DNA of 64,000 nt from CAZAPO01 sp044841755 (GCA_044841755.1 JAXOFM010000005.1:157218-221217); one strand, 5' to 3'; counted from the first letter of the stretch, positions 18,391 through 27,661 are shown. The notes: generated by a model from the sequence alone, not told the origin. A program made the numbers and translations.

Positions 18391-20919
18391 ATGCATAAAA
18401 TAAAGTTAGCAATTGTCTTTGCTATAATTTTCTCAATTAACCTTTCTGCTCAACAACCGAAAAAACCTAATGCTTCTGAGATTTATGAGGCTGTTCAAAA
18501 ATTAAATGTTCTAGGTTCAGTATTGTATGTTGCAGCGCATCCGGATGATGAAAATACGCGTCTTATTGCCTATATGGCTAATCAAGTTAAAGCAAGAACA
18601 GCATACCTTTCTCTAACACGTGGTGATGGTGGTCAAAACTTAATTGGCCCAGAAATTAGAGAGCTGCTAGGTGTTATTCGAACCCAAGAGTTATTGGCTG
18701 CAAGAAGAGTTGATGGTGGTGAACAACGTTTTACGAGGGCAAATGATTTTGGTTATTCTAAACATCCCGACGAAACCTTTGCAATTTGGGATAAAGAAAA
18801 AGTTCTAGGTGATGTGATTTGGACTATTCGTCAATTTAAACCAGATGTAATCATCAATCGTTTTAATCATAGAAATCCTGGAACAACTCATGGTCACCAT
18901 ACAGGTTCTGCCATGTTAAGTATGGAAGCTTTTGACATGGTTGGGGACGCTTCACAATACCCAGAACAACTTAAACATACAAGCGTTTGGCAGCCACGTC
19001 GACTATTCTTTAATACAGGCTGGTGGTTTTACGGAAGTCAAGAAAACTTTAGAAAAGCAGATAAAAGTAATATGCTAAGCTTAGATGTTGGTGTATATTA
19101 TCCACAAAAGGGACTTTCTAATAATGAGCTCGCATCTATGGCAAGCAGTCAACATTTATGTCAAGGATTTGGTAGATTAACTACAAGAGGAAGTCAGCAA
19201 GAGTACATTGAATTTTTAAAAGGAGATTTTCCAGAAGATGAAAAAGATATCTTCTCAGGCATTGATGTTTCATGGAATCGTGTTAAAGGAGGTAAAGCTA
19301 TTGGCGATATTTTAAATAAGGTTGAAAGCAACTTTAATTTTAGAGATCCTTCAGTGCATTTGCCAGAATTGATTGAGGCATTTTCACTTATTCAAAAACT
19401 TGAAAATAAACACTGGAAAATAATAAAAACCAAAGAGTTAAAATCAATTATAGAAGCTTGCACAGGGCTATACTTGGAAGCTTCAGCTAACACACCTACT
19501 TCAAGTCCTGGGAACAAAATTACTATCAATATTGAAGCTTTAAACAGAAGTAATGCAGTTATTGATCTTGAATCAATTGGTATCTCTGCCCAAGAAACAT
19601 TGATTGGGAAAAATCAAAAGCTATTATCTAATGTTAAGAACAATTATTCTGAAGAATTAAATCTTCCGATTGATATTTCAACCACTACACCATATTGGTT
19701 AGAAGAAAAAGGTACTCTTGGCATGTATCATGTAGATGATCCTTTATTAGTTGGTAAACCTGAAACACCTCGTGGAGTTACTGTAGATTTCAATTTAGTA
19801 ATCAATAACACTCCAATAACCATTACAAAAGAAGTAGTTTACCGCTATTCTCAACCTGATAAAGGAGAGCTATACAGACCCTTCGAGGTTATCCCTGAAG
19901 TTTCAGCATCTATAAGCGATAAGGTATTTATTTTTGAGAATGATCAACAAAAAGAAATAGAAATTACAGTAAAAGCTGGACGCGATAACATTAGCGGAAC
20001 AATTGGCTTAGACCATCCTGAAGGATGGAATGTTTACCCACAAGATCAACAAATAGCTTTAAAATTAAAAGGAGAAGAACAAAAAGTAGTATTTACTGTA
20101 ATTCCACCAAAATTTCAGAGTGAAGGGTATATAGTACCGAAGGTAACTATTGGCAGTAAAGTATATTCGAAAGAGCTGGTAGAAATTGATTATGCTCATA
20201 TTCCGTATCAAACAGTATTACTGCCAAGTGAGAGTAAAATTGTGCGTCTCGATATTCAAAAGCGAGGCGAAAATATTGCTTATATAGAAGGTGCTGGTGA
20301 TGTGGTTCCTGAAAGCTTACAACAAATTGGTTACAATGTTATAAGAATAAATCCAGAAGAGATCACTCCAGAAAATTTAGAAAGATTCGATGCTGTTGTA
20401 GTAGGTATTAGAGCTTATAATATCATTGACGAACTTAAGTTCAAGCAAGACATTCTATTTGATTTTGTTGAAAAGGGAGGAAATATGATCGTGCAATATA
20501 ACACTAGCCGCAGAGTGAAAGTAGATAACCTTGCTCCTTACGATTTAAAACTTTCGAGAGATCGGGTTACAGATGAAAATGCCGAGGTAAGAATTTTGAA
20601 TTCTAATCATGAGTTGATGAACTTCCCAAATAAAATCACTACTAAAGATTTTGAAGGATGGACTCAAGAACGTGGTCTCTACTTCCCGAATGAATGGGGA
20701 AGTGAATTCACTCCACTTCTTTCTCTTAATGATAAAGGAGAAACAGCGAAAGAAGGAAGTTTGCTAGTGGCAAAATACGGAAAAGGACATTACATCTATA
20801 CAGGATTGAGCTTCTTTAGAGAATTCCCTGCTGGAGTCTCAGGAGCTTATAGATTATTTGCAAACATGCTCTCCATCGGAAAGGACAATATCAATCTTAA
20901 CAAAAAACTTACTGATTAA
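18391..20919 (+). CDS. Secreted PIG-L family deacetylase with C-terminal ThuA/GATase-like domain
   Basis: An 842-residue exported protein. A signal peptide (about 1-20, ending L-S-A-Q) is followed by an LmbE/PIG-L domain with the zinc motif A-A-H-P-D-D-E-N (48-55) and T-T-H-G-H-H-T-G (about 168-175). PIG-L enzymes remove acetyl groups from N-acetylhexosamine conjugates. The middle has beta-sandwich-like sequence (about 370-620), and the end (about 625-835) resembles a ThuA/class I glutaminase-like fold (R-F-D-A-V-V-V-G-I-R-A-Y-N). It is followed at once by a microprotein and a sodium symporter, so deacetylation linked to uptake of the product is plausible. Confidence 0.85.
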   Translation: MHKIKLAIVFAIIFSINLSAQQPKKPNASEIYEAVQKLNVLGSVLYVAAHPDDENTRLIAYMANQVKARTAYLSLTRGDGGQNLIGPEIRELLGVIRTQELLAARRVDGGEQRFTRANDFGYSKHPDETFAIWDKEKVLGDVIWTIRQFKPDVIINRFNHRNPGTTHGHHTGSAMLSMEAFDMVGDASQYPEQLKHTSVWQPRRLFFNTGWWFYGSQENFRKADKSNMLSLDVGVYYPQKGLSNNELASMASSQHLCQGFGRLTTRGSQQEYIEFLKGDFPEDEKDIFSGIDVSWNRVKGGKAIGDILNKVESNFNFRDPSVHLPELIEAFSLIQKLENKHWKIIKTKELKSIIEACTGLYLEASANTPTSSPGNKITINIEALNRSNAVIDLESIGISAQETLIGKNQKLLSNVKNNYSEELNLPIDISTTTPYWLEEKGTLGMYHVDDPLLVGKPETPRGVTVDFNLVINNTPITITKEVVYRYSQPDKGELYRPFEVIPEVSASISDKVFIFENDQQKEIEITVKAGRDNISGTIGLDHPEGWNVYPQDQQIALKLKGEEQKVVFTVIPPKFQSEGYIVPKVTIGSKVYSKELVEIDYAHIPYQTVLLPSESKIVRLDIQKRGENIAYIEGAGDVVPESLQQIGYNVIRINPEEITPENLERFDAVVVGIRAYNIIDELKFKQDILFDFVEKGGNMIVQYNTSRRVKVDNLAPYDLKLSRDRVTDENAEVRILNSNHELMNFPNKITTKDFEGWTQERGLYFPNEWGSEFTPLLSLNDKGETAKEGSLLVAKYGKGHYIYTGLSFFREFPAGVSGAYRLFANMLSIGKDNINLNKKLTD

Positions 20920-20920
20920 T

Positions 20921-21034
20921 ATGAACAAAAAGTCCACACCCAAAAACCGATGGAATAAATCCTATACTTTAGTTTTGGTCGCTAATGCCGTCTACATCCT
21001 ATTGTTTTATTTTTTAATGAAAATTTTCGCTTAA
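20921..21034 (+). CDS. 37-residue membrane microprotein before the SSS symporter
   Basis: The frame M-N-K-K-S-T-P-K-N-R-W-N-K-S-Y ... M-K-I-F-A sits exactly between the PIG-L stop (20919) and the symporter start (21036), leaving one base on each side. It has a basic N-terminus and one hydrophobic helix (about 16-36). The exact packing and membrane helix support a real gene, possibly a small symporter subunit. No family recognised. Confidence 0.6.
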   Translation: MNKKSTPKNRWNKSYTLVLVANAVYILLFYFLMKIFA

Positions 21035-21035
21035 T

Positions 21036-22790
21036 ATGCAAACATTAGACTGGATTGTATTAGCATTTACATTACTAGCCATTGTTGGTTATGGTACCTG
21101 GAAGACCAGAGGTAGAAAAAATGTTCAAGATTACATTAGAGGTGGTGGAGACGCCAAATGGTGGACAATTGGCCTATCGGTTATGGCTACACAAGCAAGT
21201 GCTATAACCTTTTTATCTACACCAGGACAAGCGTTTCACGACGGAATGGGATTCGTGCAATTTTACTTTGGAGTCCCAATTGCTATGGTTGTTATTTGTA
21301 TGATATTCATCCCATTATACCATAAGTTAAAGGTATATACAGCTTACGAATATCTTGAGCGTCGCTTTGATCTTAAAACCCGAAGTCTGGCGGCTATCTT
21401 GTTTTTAATTCAGCGTGGTCTTGCTGCGGGAATTACCATTTTTGCCCCAGCGATTGTATTATCTGCTGTTCTAGGCTGGAACCTAACAATGTTAAACATC
21501 ATTATAGGAATTCTGGTAATTATCTATACCGTTTCGGGAGGAACAAAAGCTGTAAGTGTTACACAAAAGTACCAGATGGTAGTGATTTTTACAGGAATGA
21601 TTATAGCTTTCTTTATTATTTTAAATGCATTACCTCAAGACATAACCTTTTCAAAAGCATTAGATATTGCTGGAGCCAGTGGGAAGATGGATATTCTAGA
21701 TTTTTCTTTCAGTTTAGACAATCGTTATACCTTTTGGAGCGGAATTATAGGTGGTACTTTTTTAGCACTCTCTTATTTTGGCACAGATCAAAGTCAAGTA
21801 CAACGTTATCTTTCTGGGAAATCTATGAAAGAAATGCAGCTAGGTTTAATATTTAATGGGTTATTTAAAGTACCTATGCAATTCTTTATTTTGTTAATTG
21901 GTGTAATGGTATTTATGTTTTACCAATTTAATGCATCTCCTTTAAATTTTAATCCTGAAGCTAAAAAGGCAATTAACAATTCTCAATATGTTGAAAAATA
22001 TGCTGCATTGGAAAAAAAACAAGAAGATATCTTTATAAACAAGCAAGCATCAATTGCGCAATACCTTGAAGATTCAAATAGCAATAATGCTCAAGAATTA
22101 ATTGATGCCAACAAAGCTGATAGAGCAAATAGGGATGCTGCAAAAGCACTTATTGCAAAGGTATCTGAAGAACAAAACTTGTCAGTTGAATCTAATGACA
22201 AGGATTATGTATTTATCCATTTTATACTTAACAATTTACCACGTGGTCTTATTGGTTTACTTCTAGCTGTAATTTTAAGTGCTGCTATGTCTAGTACTGC
22301 GAGTGAATTAAACGCATTAGCATCGACTACTACAATAGATTTGTATAGAAGGAATTTACGAGAAAGCAAAGATGAAAAACACTATGTAAAAGCTGCAAAG
22401 TGGTTTACCTTTGCTTGGGGGATTTTAGCTATTTTAATTGCATGTGTAGCTTATTTGGCCGAAAATTTGATTGAGCTTGTAAATATTATCGGTTCAATTT
22501 TTTATGGAAATGTGCTTGGTATTTTCCTTATCGCCTTCTTCTTTAAACAAGTTCGATCAAACGCAGTCTTCCTTGCTGCTTTGATTACACAAGCGATCGT
22601 AATAGCGCTATTCTTTCTAAATAGGTTTGACTATATCAATCTGCCTTATTTGTGGTTAAATTTTGTAGGATGCGTTATTGTTATATTCATTGCATTACTA
22701 CTTTCGTTTAATTCTGCAAATAGAAAGGATAAATTGTCCTTAGCTATACTTTCAGGTCTATTGGGTTTTGTAACCTATACGATTATTTAA
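21036..22790 (+). CDS. Sodium:solute symporter (SSS/SLC5 family)
   Basis: A 584-residue membrane protein with about thirteen to fourteen helices. SSS family hallmarks are T-Q-A-S-A-I-T-F-L-S-T-P-G near residues 52-64, the G-G-x-K-A-V-x-x-T-Q-K-Y-Q segment (about 168-180), and A-A-M-S-S-T-A-S-E-L-N-A-L (about 417-429) around the sodium site. A hydrophilic insertion at about 305-385 is charged and probably helical. It imports a solute with sodium; the substrate is likely related to the upstream PIG-L product but is not readable from sequence. A terminator follows. Confidence 0.92.
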   Translation: MQTLDWIVLAFTLLAIVGYGTWKTRGRKNVQDYIRGGGDAKWWTIGLSVMATQASAITFLSTPGQAFHDGMGFVQFYFGVPIAMVVICMIFIPLYHKLKVYTAYEYLERRFDLKTRSLAAILFLIQRGLAAGITIFAPAIVLSAVLGWNLTMLNIIIGILVIIYTVSGGTKAVSVTQKYQMVVIFTGMIIAFFIILNALPQDITFSKALDIAGASGKMDILDFSFSLDNRYTFWSGIIGGTFLALSYFGTDQSQVQRYLSGKSMKEMQLGLIFNGLFKVPMQFFILLIGVMVFMFYQFNASPLNFNPEAKKAINNSQYVEKYAALEKKQEDIFINKQASIAQYLEDSNSNNAQELIDANKADRANRDAAKALIAKVSEEQNLSVESNDKDYVFIHFILNNLPRGLIGLLLAVILSAAMSSTASELNALASTTTIDLYRRNLRESKDEKHYVKAAKWFTFAWGILAILIACVAYLAENLIELVNIIGSIFYGNVLGIFLIAFFFKQVRSNAVFLAALITQAIVIALFFLNRFDYINLPYLWLNFVGCVIVIFIALLLSFNSANRKDKLSLAILSGLLGFVTYTII

Positions 22791-22810
22791 TAAAGGATTT
22801 AAATCATAAA

Positions 22811-22837
22811 AAAGGCGCAACTAATAGTTGCGCCTTT
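22811..22837. terminator. Convergent terminator after the symporter gene
   Basis: A perfect 12-bp inverted repeat around GGCGCAACT with a 3-base loop. T-rich sequence on the plus side and A-rich sequence on the other let it serve both the symporter and the facing DUF2911 gene. Confidence 0.9.
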
Positions 22838-22860
22838 TATTTTGTCTATTGATAGACGAA

Positions 22861-23703
22861 TTATTTCATCCACTCTTTCAAAGAGTCCTTGTTCATTTTT
22901 ATATAATCAGCATTTCCCGCCTTTTCAGCATCTGCAAGCGATTTTTTAGCTAACTCAATAGCTCCTTTTTTATCTCCTGCAGCAGCATAAATTAATGACT
23001 GCTGTCTTAGTTGCCAGAAACGAGGATTCTCATTCATAGCCATAGCTTTGTCTATCCACTTCTTAGCTTGAGTAATATCCTTTCCTTCAGCTAGGTAATA
23101 CGTAGCAGCTCCATAATAGTCATTAAATCCAGGTCCACTCATAACTCTGTTAATGTTTGCAGCAACTTTTTTATCTGTAGGAACTTTAAACTCAACACCT
23201 ATGTATGCCTTTTCCCACATTATACCAAGAACTGCAGAACTGCTAGTTAAATCGTCAATAGAAATGGTAAATGAATCAATATCCATTGGCATTGGTATTA
23301 CATCTGCCATTACTCTAGCAGCAACTTTACTATCATCTAATGTAGCAGGTGCTCCACCAGCCTGATATTCTGTATAAAAGATCACTTCCCATTTGTCTGC
23401 TTGAGGAATGGTTAAGAGTGCATACGAACCAGCTTTTAATGCAGATCCACCAACAGTTACATCATCACTAAAGGTAACTTTAGTTCTCATATTAGCTCCT
23501 GTTCTCCAAATTTTTCCATAAGGAACAAGATCTCCAAAAATAACACGCCCACGCATTGCTGGTCGAGAGTATTCGACAGAAACTTCAGTTAAACCAACTG
23601 TTTGTTCAATTTTAGCAGCAGGACTAGGTGCTGGTGTTTGTATTTGGGCATTTAAAGCAAATGACATAGCAATTGCCATTACTGATAAGAATAATTTTTT
23701 CAT
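22861..23703 (-). CDS. DUF2911 domain protein with C-terminal TPR-like helices
   Basis: A 280-residue exported protein with a signal peptide (about 1-19, ending A-L-N-A-Q). Residues about 24-175 are DUF2911: V-E-Y-S-R-P-A-M-R-G-R-V-I-F-G and P-Y-G-K-I-W-R-T-G-A-N are its signature. The last 90 residues contain TPR-like helical pairs (A-K-K-W-I-D-K-A-M-A-M-N, G-A-I-E-L-A-K-K-S-L). DUF2911 proteins are common in Bacteroidota; no function is established. It is monocistronic and convergent with the symporter gene. Confidence 0.9.
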   Translation of the reverse strand: MKKLFLSVMAIAMSFALNAQIQTPAPSPAAKIEQTVGLTEVSVEYSRPAMRGRVIFGDLVPYGKIWRTGANMRTKVTFSDDVTVGGSALKAGSYALLTIPQADKWEVIFYTEYQAGGAPATLDDSKVAARVMADVIPMPMDIDSFTISIDDLTSSSAVLGIMWEKAYIGVEFKVPTDKKVAANINRVMSGPGFNDYYGAATYYLAEGKDITQAKKWIDKAMAMNENPRFWQLRQQSLIYAAAGDKKGAIELAKKSLADAEKAGNADYIKMNKDSLKEWMK

Positions 23704-23790
23704 TGTAGTACTTGTTTTGATGATTGTTTTAATTAAGTGTCTAAAATTACATAAACCATTTCCTTAATCTGTTAACAAACACTTAAAAAA

Positions 23791-24831
23791 CTATGCTTTT
23801 AAATAATACTTTTTTCGCAACCAGAAGGCAACCCTTACTAATAAAATTAAAGCTGGGACCTCAACAAGAGGACCTATTACTCCTGTGAATGCCTGTCCAG
23901 AATTAAGTCCAAATACTGCTATCGATACTGCTATGGCTAATTCAAAATTATTACCCGAAGCGGTAAAAGCGATAGCCGCATTCTTATCATAAGTGGCTCC
24001 CATTGCCTTTGATACAAAAAAGCCAATTAAAAACATGAGAGTAAAATATATAAGCAATGGAATAGCAATTATAAGAACGTCCATTGGAATTTCAATGATC
24101 AATTCACCTTTTAAAGAAAACATTAAAACGATAGTAAATAGTAATGCTATTAATGTTATTGGTGAAATAGCAGGTATGAACTTCTTATTATACCATTCCT
24201 CACCTTTCCATTTAACCAAAAACAGTCGACTTAAAATTCCAGCTAGGAAAGGAATTCCCAAGTAAATTGCAACGCTTTCTGCAATTGTAATTATTGATAT
24301 GTCTACAATTGCGCCTTCAAAACCAAAAAGAGGTGGAAGCTTGGTAATAAATAACCATGCATAAAAACTATAGGCAAATACTTGAAATATACTATTAAGG
24401 GCAACTAATCCTGCCCCATATTCACTACTTCCCTCAGCCAGATCATTCCAAACTAAAACCATCGCAATGCAACGAGCCAAACCTATCAATATTAAACCAA
24501 CCATATAATCCGGGTGATCCTGTAAAAAGAGTAATGCGAGAACAAACATTAAAATTGGACCTACTATCCAGTTTAAAAAAAGAGAAATTGAAAGGATCTT
24601 AACATTCTTAAATACTTTGGGTAATAAGCCATAATTAACCTTAGCCAAAGGTGGATACATCATTAATATTAGTCCAATTGCTATTGGAATATTAGTAGTC
24701 CCACTACTATATGATTCAATAATCCGAGCATAAGATGGAAAAAAGTACCCTGACGCAACTCCAATTGCCATTGCAATAAAAATCCATAATGTTAGATAAG
24801 AATCTAAAAAACTGAGTTTCTTGGTTTTCAT
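23791..24831 (-). CDS. ACR3 family arsenite efflux permease
   Basis: A 346-residue membrane protein with ten hydrophobic helices. The ACR3 signature G-L-A-R-C-I-A-M-V-L-V-W-N-D-L-A contains the conserved cysteine that handles arsenite, and N-F-E-L-A-I-A-V lies in a later helix. ACR3 exports arsenite using the proton gradient. No arsR or arsC gene is next to it; the divergent neighbour is the TetR-like gene of the photolyase cluster. Confidence 0.93.
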   Translation of the reverse strand: MKTKKLSFLDSYLTLWIFIAMAIGVASGYFFPSYARIIESYSSGTTNIPIAIGLILMMYPPLAKVNYGLLPKVFKNVKILSISLFLNWIVGPILMFVLALLFLQDHPDYMVGLILIGLARCIAMVLVWNDLAEGSSEYGAGLVALNSIFQVFAYSFYAWLFITKLPPLFGFEGAIVDISIITIAESVAIYLGIPFLAGILSRLFLVKWKGEEWYNKKFIPAISPITLIALLFTIVLMFSLKGELIIEIPMDVLIIAIPLLIYFTLMFLIGFFVSKAMGATYDKNAAIAFTASGNNFELAIAVSIAVFGLNSGQAFTGVIGPLVEVPALILLVRVAFWLRKKYYLKA

Positions 24832-24855
24832 TTATAAATAATTTGGATATAAATG

Positions 24856-24886
24856 CAAATTAAAAGGGATAACTCTAGTAATCAAA
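24856..24886 (-). promoter_or_regulatory. Predicted promoter of the ACR3 gene
   Basis: On the minus strand a TTTG -33 box (24883-24886) is followed after 19 bases by TTAATTTG (24856-24863), one mismatch from the -7 consensus TAnnTTTG. It lies 25 bases before the start codon. Confidence 0.5.
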
Positions 24887-24977
24887 ACAAATTTACATGA
24901 TTGTTTGTCAATAACAATTTAAACAATACCCTTTAAAACGTATAAGCACGGAGAAGAAGATTATTGCGATATGCTTT

Positions 24978-25023
24978 GTTAATTTTTGTTTAATCTTTTA
25001 ATCTTTTTATTAAACATTTTGTA
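24978..25023 (+). promoter_or_regulatory. Two-box promoter/operator of the photolyase cluster, copy 1
   Basis: The 16-base box GTTAATTTTTGTTTAA (24978-24993), a 16-base spacer and the 14-base box TTAAACATTTTGTA (25010-25023) recur with identical boxes and spacing at 32206-32251. The inner hexamers GTTTAA and TTAAAC form an inverted repeat. An ATTGCGAT octamer lies upstream (24963-24970), also matched in copy 2. The start codon is 24 bases downstream. It may be an alternative-sigma promoter or a dimer operator. Confidence 0.65.
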
Positions 25024-25047
25024 AATTTGTTTAAGAAAAAATTTATC

Positions 25048-25704
25048 ATGGCGAAAAAGAAAAAAATAAACCGAGAAGAGATTATCTCTCTTTACATGAA
25101 TTATGTACTGGAGAATAACATGCAACCCAATTCTGTTTACAGCTTTGCGAAAAAAAATAACTTTGAGGAGTCTGAATTCTATATGTTCTTTGGGAATTTT
25201 AATGCTTTAGAACAAGATATATTTGCAACATTTTTCGAAAACACTATAAAAGTTCTTGACAAAAGTGAAGATTACAAAAATTTTGATTCAAGAAACAAAC
25301 TTTTAAGTTTTTACTTTACATTTTTTGAAAATCTAACTGCGAATAGAAGCTTCGTAAACTTTATGCTAAATAGAAATAAGGAAAAAGTAAATTCATTAAA
25401 GTCCTTATCCCAATTGAGACAAAAGTTCGCAAATTACATAGATGAACTCGATATTTCAACTGTAGATTTAAATCAAGAAACACTTCAAAAGATTCAAGAT
25501 AAAACCATTCAAGAAACCGCATGGTTACAACTTGTTATTACGATGAAATTTTGGTTAGACGATAACTCTTCATCTTTTGAAAAAACTGATATTTTCATCG
25601 AAAAGTCAGTAAATGCAAGCTTTGATATTATCAATATATCACCATTCCACAGCTTAGTTGATTTAGGAAAGTTTTTATTCAAGGAAAAAATTCACATGAA
25701 CTAG
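25048..25704 (+). CDS. Divergent TetR/AcrR-like regulator heading the photolyase cluster
   Basis: A 218-residue protein. The ATG at 25048 is chosen over an upstream TTG at 25027, which would overlap the promoter element. The first 55 residues have the length and pattern of a TetR helix-turn-helix domain (I-N-R-E-E-I-I-S-L-Y ... F-Y-M-F-F-G-N-F-N-A-L-E-Q-D-I-F), with F-Y-M-F-F replacing the usual L-Y-x-H-F; the helix-turn-helix is degenerate. The rest is all-helical, as in TetR ligand domains. Its stop codon abuts the ABC1 start. It is a candidate regulator of the cluster and of the two-box elements. It could also be a non-DNA-binding relative. Confidence 0.7.
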   Translation: MAKKKKINREEIISLYMNYVLENNMQPNSVYSFAKKNNFEESEFYMFFGNFNALEQDIFATFFENTIKVLDKSEDYKNFDSRNKLLSFYFTFFENLTANRSFVNFMLNRNKEKVNSLKSLSQLRQKFANYIDELDISTVDLNQETLQKIQDKTIQETAWLQLVITMKFWLDDNSSSFEKTDIFIEKSVNASFDIINISPFHSLVDLGKFLFKEKIHMN

Positions 25705-27036
25705 ATGAAAACCATAGATAAGATCCCAACTACAAAAATCCAACGTGCTTCAAAACTTGTACAAACAGGAGCTAAAGTTGGTGTGAACTATATCAAATAT
25801 TACAGTGACAAACTCGTCAACTCAGAAGAGGCAGCAAAAGAACGCTTAAATAAAAATAATGCGGAGGATATATATGATGGCTTAAAAAAACTTAAAGGAA
25901 GTGCTTTAAAAGTTGCTCAGATGCTCAGTATGGAAAAAAGTATGCTACCTCAGGCATATGTCGAAAAATTTTCCTTGTCACAGTTTTCTGTTCCTCCATT
26001 ATCGGCTGCATTGGTTTTAAAAACATTTAAAAATTACTTTGGAAAATATCCTGATGAGTTGTTCGACACTTTTGATGCTAGCTCCATCAATGCTGCAAGC
26101 ATTGGTCAAGTGCATAAAGCAACAAAATCTGGAAAGAATTACGCTGTAAAAATTCAATATCCTGGTGTTGCTGAGAGTATTTCCTCTGATCTAACGATGG
26201 TAAAACCATTGGCAATTAAGCTTTTCAATATAAGAGGGAAGGATTCTGATAAATATTTCAAGGAAGTTGAAAATAAACTCATTGAGGAAACAGACTACGA
26301 ATTAGAAGTAGAGCAGAGTAATGCAGTAGTTCAAGCTTGCAGTCATATCCCTAATTTAAAGTTTCCACAATATTACAAAACACTGTCATCTGATAGAATC
26401 ATAACTATGGATTGGATGGAAGGTGAACATTTATCTGAATTTATTGCTCACAATACCGACGAAAAAGTTGCAAATAAGCTCGGTCAAGCCTTATGGGATT
26501 TTTATATGTATCAAATGCATATTCTTAAAAAAGTACATGCCGATCCACATCCTGGTAATTTTTTAATTTCTAAGAATGACGAATTGATTGCTATTGATTT
26601 TGGATGCATGAAAGAAGTACCCATGTCTTTTTACAAGCCCTATTTTGAGCTAGCCCAAAAGGAAAATATTGAAAATCCATCAATATTTAAAGATAAATTA
26701 TATGAATTAGAAATATTAAGACCAGATGACTCTAAGAACGAAATTGAATTTTTCAGCGAAATGTTCTATGAGATGCTTAGCCTCTTTACCCAACCATTTC
26801 ACAATGACGTATTTGATTTTTCTGACGCTTTATTTTTTGGAAAAATATCAGAGCTCGGTGAAAGGTATAGTAAAAATTCTGAGTTAAGGAAAATGAATGG
26901 CAACAGAGGGTCAAAGCATTTTATATACATAAATAGGACATTTTTTGGGTTATATAATCTGATGTTCGATCTTAAATCAAAGCATATACGAATAAATAAT
27001 TTTAAAAACTTGAAGCATGAAAACCTTCAAAAATAG
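25705..27036 (+). CDS. ABC1/AarF/UbiB family atypical kinase-like protein
   Basis: A 443-residue protein. It shows the family's N-terminal alanine-rich segment (K-L-K-G-S-A-L-K-V-A-Q-M-L-S), the A-A-S-I-G-Q-V-H-K-A nucleotide loop (about 130-139), a lysine in Y-A-V-K-I-Q-Y-P-G, the catalytic-loop equivalent V-H-A-D-P-H-P-G-N (about 277-285) and I-D-F-G (about 296-299). ABC1 proteins are ATPases tied to isoprenoid lipid or quinone metabolism. The gene abuts the TetR-like gene and overlaps the next by 20 bases. Its link to photolyases is by position only. Confidence 0.9.
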   Translation: MKTIDKIPTTKIQRASKLVQTGAKVGVNYIKYYSDKLVNSEEAAKERLNKNNAEDIYDGLKKLKGSALKVAQMLSMEKSMLPQAYVEKFSLSQFSVPPLSAALVLKTFKNYFGKYPDELFDTFDASSINAASIGQVHKATKSGKNYAVKIQYPGVAESISSDLTMVKPLAIKLFNIRGKDSDKYFKEVENKLIEETDYELEVEQSNAVVQACSHIPNLKFPQYYKTLSSDRIITMDWMEGEHLSEFIAHNTDEKVANKLGQALWDFYMYQMHILKKVHADPHPGNFLISKNDELIAIDFGCMKEVPMSFYKPYFELAQKENIENPSIFKDKLYELEILRPDDSKNEIEFFSEMFYEMLSLFTQPFHNDVFDFSDALFFGKISELGERYSKNSELRKMNGNRGSKHFIYINRTFFGLYNLMFDLKSKHIRINNFKNLKHENLQK

Positions 27037-27661
27037 AGACATCGACCAATTAGATTATTTATATCGTATTAATCTTATAAATAGTTGCTCAGGTTATAAA
27101 TCTGCCAACTTAATTGGTACTAAATCTAAAGAAGGAATTACCAATGCAGCAGTTTTTAGTTCGATTATACATTTAGGATCAAATCCAGCATTATTAGGCT
27201 TTATTTTAAGACCCACAACTGTTCCAAGGAATACGTACAAAAACATCAAAAGTACAGGGATTTATACCATCAATCCTATCGCAGAAGCATTTTTAGAAGA
27301 TGCACATCATACGTCAGCCAAATACAATGATCAACTTTCAGAATTTGATTTTACAGAACTAACAGAGTCTTACAAAGTTGGTTTTGATGCTCCTGTCATT
27401 TTGCAATCACCAATCCATATATGTATGCACTTCGTAGAAGAGATTCCCATTAAAAGGAATGGGACCATTTTAATGGTAGGAGAAATTGAAACACTATATG
27501 TACGAGAAGAACTTTTAGATGAAGATGGCTTTATTAATCTTAACAAAGGAAAAATAGCAACTATAAATGGATTAGATGGCTACTCCATTCCCAAACAAGT
27601 GCAGCGTTTTGGGTACCAACGTCCAAAGATTGCGACCAGTTCATGCAGAACAAATACTTAA
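27017..27661 (+). CDS. Flavin reductase family protein
   Basis: A 214-residue protein of the flavin reductase-like (FMN-binding split barrel) fold. K-S-A-N-L-I-G-T and G-I-T-N-A-A-V-F-S-S-I-I-H-L-G-S (about 28-56), with P-R-N-T-Y-K-N-I (about 75-82), are typical. Family members reduce free FMN/FAD with NAD(P)H or bind flavin as oxygen-sensitive enzymes. It overlaps the ABC1 gene by 20 bases. Supply of reduced flavin to the flavin-dependent photolyases encoded after it is a reasonable inference. Confidence 0.85.
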   Translation: MKTFKNRDIDQLDYLYRINLINSCSGYKSANLIGTKSKEGITNAAVFSSIIHLGSNPALLGFILRPTTVPRNTYKNIKSTGIYTINPIAEAFLEDAHHTSAKYNDQLSEFDFTELTESYKVGFDAPVILQSPIHICMHFVEEIPIKRNGTILMVGEIETLYVREELLDEDGFINLNKGKIATINGLDGYSIPKQVQRFGYQRPKIATSSCRTNT

